From positions 1 through 14,740 of the forward strand of contig JAIFMT010000172.1 in the NCBI GenBank assembly GCA_020048295.1: a DNA stretch of 14,740 bases, read 5' to 3'. Shown here piece by piece: positions 13,201-14,740 of this stretch. Numbering within the stretch: position 1 is the stretch's first letter; every line of letters begins with the position of its first letter. This stretch comes from Rhodoferax sp. GTDB lineage: Bacteria; Pseudomonadota; Gammaproteobacteria; Burkholderiales; Burkholderiaceae. Made by a program: the position numbers and the translations under genes. A model generated the notes under the pieces. That model made no database searches. It saw only the letters and a program-made list of their open reading frames with translations, and had not been told where the DNA came from.

Positions 13201-13658
13201 CAGTCTGCTGCGGCCAGCTCTTTCACGACGACCGCCACCGACCCGGCGTCGGGCAGGTGCGACAGGGCGCCAACCAGTTCGTCGCGCACTTGCGCCAGCA
13301 GCTCATCAAAGTGCTCGTCCGACACACCGAGTTCGCTGGCAATCGCCTGTACCTGGGCGCGCTCAGCATCGCTCAGGCGACCGTCGGCGTAGCCGGTCAT
13401 CAGGCACATCAGCACCACCGTGTCGGCCAAACCAGCGTCGCAACCGGCGAGTTCGGCCACGTCAAACTGGCGTGCATCGGGGCGTGCCAGCAGCTCGGTG
13501 GTGCCGGGCATGCTGGCACTGCGCGAGCTTTCGTAAAACTGGCCAATCAGCGCCGCTTCGGCCGGAGCCAGGCCGTCGATCAGCGCCACCGACAGCATGG
13601 CTTTGGTGAGCAGGATGACTTGGGCGGGGCTTAAATTCTGGTCTTGCATGAGGGGCAT
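13200..13658 (-). CDS. TerB-like protein of unknown function
   Basis: A 152-residue, all-helical acidic protein without signal peptide or membrane segment. It resembles the TerB (tellurite-resistance / DjlA N-terminal-like) family. A helix pair with ALIDGLAPAEAALIGQFYE (residues 25-43) is repeated as TGYADGRLSDAERAQVQAIA (88-107), each carrying the D-G...E pattern that binds metal in TerB. The start at 13658 is supported by AGGAG (13665-13669 on the plus strand as CTCCT), 6 nt upstream; an ATG three codons downstream lacks this spacing. It lies 66 bp after the AAA ATPase on the same strand, so the two probably form an operon. TerB-like proteins often accompany ATPases and membrane-linked stress systems, but tellurite resistance itself is not implied: no terC/terD/terZ genes are visible. 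Confidence 0.8.
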   Translation of the reverse strand: MPLMQDQNLSPAQVILLTKAMLSVALIDGLAPAEAALIGQFYESSRSASMPGTTELLARPDARQFDVAELAGCDAGLADTVVLMCLMTGYADGRLSDAERAQVQAIASELGVSDEHFDELLAQVRDELVGALSHLPDAGSVAVVVKELAAAD

Positions 13659-13664
13659 GATGAT

Positions 13665-13669
13665 CTCCT
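13665..13669 (-). promoter_or_regulatory. Shine-Dalgarno of the terB-like gene
   Basis: On the minus strand AGGAG sits 6 nt before the ATG at 13658 and decides between this start and the in-frame ATG at 13649. Confidence 0.8.
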
Positions 13670-13724
13670 GGGGTCGGGTGAAATGGCAATGAAGATAGGG
13701 GTGGTCAGGTGGTCAGGCCAACCG

Positions 13725-14740
13725 TCAGCGCACCAGCGCACGGTGGCGCGCGCTTTGCAATTGGCTCTGGATGTCAGCGGCGGCCAGATCGCGAAAGCGC
13801 TTGGGCAGCAAGGTGCGCCGCGAGGTTTCTGACACCGCCAGCAGCTCCATGAATTCGATCATGTCGCGCTCTTGTGGTGGCATGAAGTCTTGCGCGGCTT
13901 GCGTCAGCACGGCGGCATTCAACGGGCTGGCGCTGTTGGCGGCCAGTTCGACTGACAGCAGCGCCAGCGCTTCCAGGTCGGCGTTGGAATAACCCGTGAG
14001 TGATTCGCACACGGCCAGCAGCTCGGTCTCGCTGGCGACACTGCTCTGCGCATATCTTGATAGCACGGCACGCAATACCTGCGAGCGCTCCAGGGCTGTT
14101 TCGCAATAAAAAAACGGAATTTTGCGGTCGAGCCGGCCAGGGCGCTTAATGTCGCTGTCGAGCTTGTCGGGGCGGTTGGTCATCATCACAAACAGCACTT
14201 GGCCGCGGTTTTCGGTGTCGGCCATGAACTCTTTGAGGCGCGCGATGATGCGTGAGCTGGTGCCGTCGTCACCGCCTTCGCCGCCACCGTTGCCAAAGCT
14301 GCGGTCGCCTTCGTCGATGATCACCGCAATCGGCCCCATCGCCTTGACGGTGGCCAGCACCCGTTCCAGGTTGGCCTCCGTGGAGCCGACCCATTTGCTT
14401 CGGAAGTTTTTCAAAGCTACGGCAGACAAGCCGGCTTCTTTGAGAAAGGCCTTGATGACAAAGGTTTTGCCCGAACCCATCGGGCCAACAGCCAGCAGGC
14501 CCATCGGGGTCAGCGTGGTGTTGCCTTCTTTTAGGTTCTTGGCAATCGCCAGCAGTTCGCCCTTGATGTTCTCGTGGCCACCTACTGCGGCCAGGCCGTG
14601 TTTGGGTTCGATGAACTCGATCAGCCCGGCGCATTCTTTTTCGATCATTTCGCGCTTGCGGGCGTGGATGACTTTCAGTACCTCGGCATTGGCATCCACC
14701 GTCGGGGCAGTTTTGCCGGGTTCTATCAGTTTGGTGATCT
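13725..14740 (-). CDS. Classic AAA-type ATPase, C-terminal part (runs off window)
   Basis: The frame is open to the window edge, so the 5' end is missing; 337 residues are visible. A GTG at 14699 is unlikely to be the start because coherent sequence ([13 protein letters not shown]) precedes it. Walker A GPMGSGKT is encoded at 14463-14486 and Walker B VIIDEGD near 14310-14315. Sensor-1 is [10 protein letters not shown], and the arginine-finger motif RPGRLDR is near 14124-14144. Pore-loop-like [13 protein letters not shown], with an aromatic before VG, suggests a hexameric threading ATPase. The C-terminal helical lid and about 80 further residues follow. The module looks most like Ycf46/spastin-type classic AAA proteins; no protease domain is seen in the visible part. 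Its partner is probably the TerB-like protein 66 bp downstream. The cellular role is unknown. Confidence 0.88.
   Translation of the reverse strand, partial: ITKLIEPGKTAPTVDANAEVLKVIHARKREMIEKECAGLIEFIEPKHGLAAVGGHENIKGELLAIAKNLKEGNTTLTPMGLLAVGPMGSGKTFVIKAFLKEAGLSAVALKNFRSKWVGSTEANLERVLATVKAMGPIAVIIDEGDRSFGNGGGEGGDDGTSSRIIARLKEFMADTENRGQVLFVMMTNRPDKLDSDIKRPGRLDRKIPFFYCETALERSQVLRAVLSRYAQSSVASETELLAVCESLTGYSNADLEALALLSVELAANSASPLNAAVLTQAAQDFMPPQERDMIEFMELLAVSETSRRTLLPKRFRDLAAADIQSQLQSARHRALVR

Noticed and set aside
13173..13634. 153-residue plus-strand open frame opposite the terB-like gene
   Set aside because: It begins inside the terminator hairpin, has no ribosome site and a His/Gln-rich translation without motif, while the minus strand has a well-placed Shine-Dalgarno and a TerB-like product.

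Overview
The window looks like a piece of a betaproteobacterial chromosome, most likely Burkholderiales and close to the Comamonadaceae (Rhodoferax/Polaromonas-like). The reasons are the GC-rich coding sequence, the hemL–thiD / rubredoxin–pilGHIJ–chpA gene order, and the betaproteobacterial flavour of ThiD and PilJ. This placement rests on recognition of proteins and gene order, not on a database search.

Positions 1-1018 (minus strand): the first 32 codons of hemL (tetrapyrrole synthesis), preceded by and overlapping thiD (thiamine pyrimidine kinase). Positions 1129-1299 (plus): a 56-residue rubredoxin, divergent from thiD. Positions 1423-11290 (plus): a compact type IV pilus chemosensory (Pil-Chp) operon. 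It encodes two single-domain response regulators (PilG, PilH), a CheW-like adaptor (PilI), a two-TM chemoreceptor (PilJ) and a 2081-residue hybrid histidine kinase (ChpA/PilL) with several Hpt-like modules, a CheA core, a CheW domain and a receiver. PilJ should sense pilus or surface signals, PilI couples it to ChpA, and ChpA phosphorylates PilG/PilH to steer pilus extension and retraction. No pilK/cheR or chpB/cheB gene follows, so methylation-based adaptation is not encoded here.

Positions 11298-12040 (plus): a nucleotidyltransferase gene 7 nt behind chpA. It is broken: the N-terminal catalytic half and the C-terminal part lie in different frames with a short junction, suggesting an internal deletion with a net frameshift. 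It ends in a hairpin that may terminate the operon. Positions 12041-12677 hold no convincing protein gene and seem more AT-rich by eye. They contain a degenerate tRNA-Leu(UAG)-like element without encoded CCA, an inverted repeat, and an orphan open frame that reads like protein. This is the most scar-like part of the window.

Positions 12678-13157 (plus): a low-molecular-weight protein-tyrosine phosphatase ending at a hairpin terminator. Convergent to it on the minus strand are a TerB-like protein (13200-13658) and, upstream of that, a classic AAA-type ATPase (13725 to beyond the window end). These two probably form an operon of unknown function and are the best candidates here for an undescribed system.
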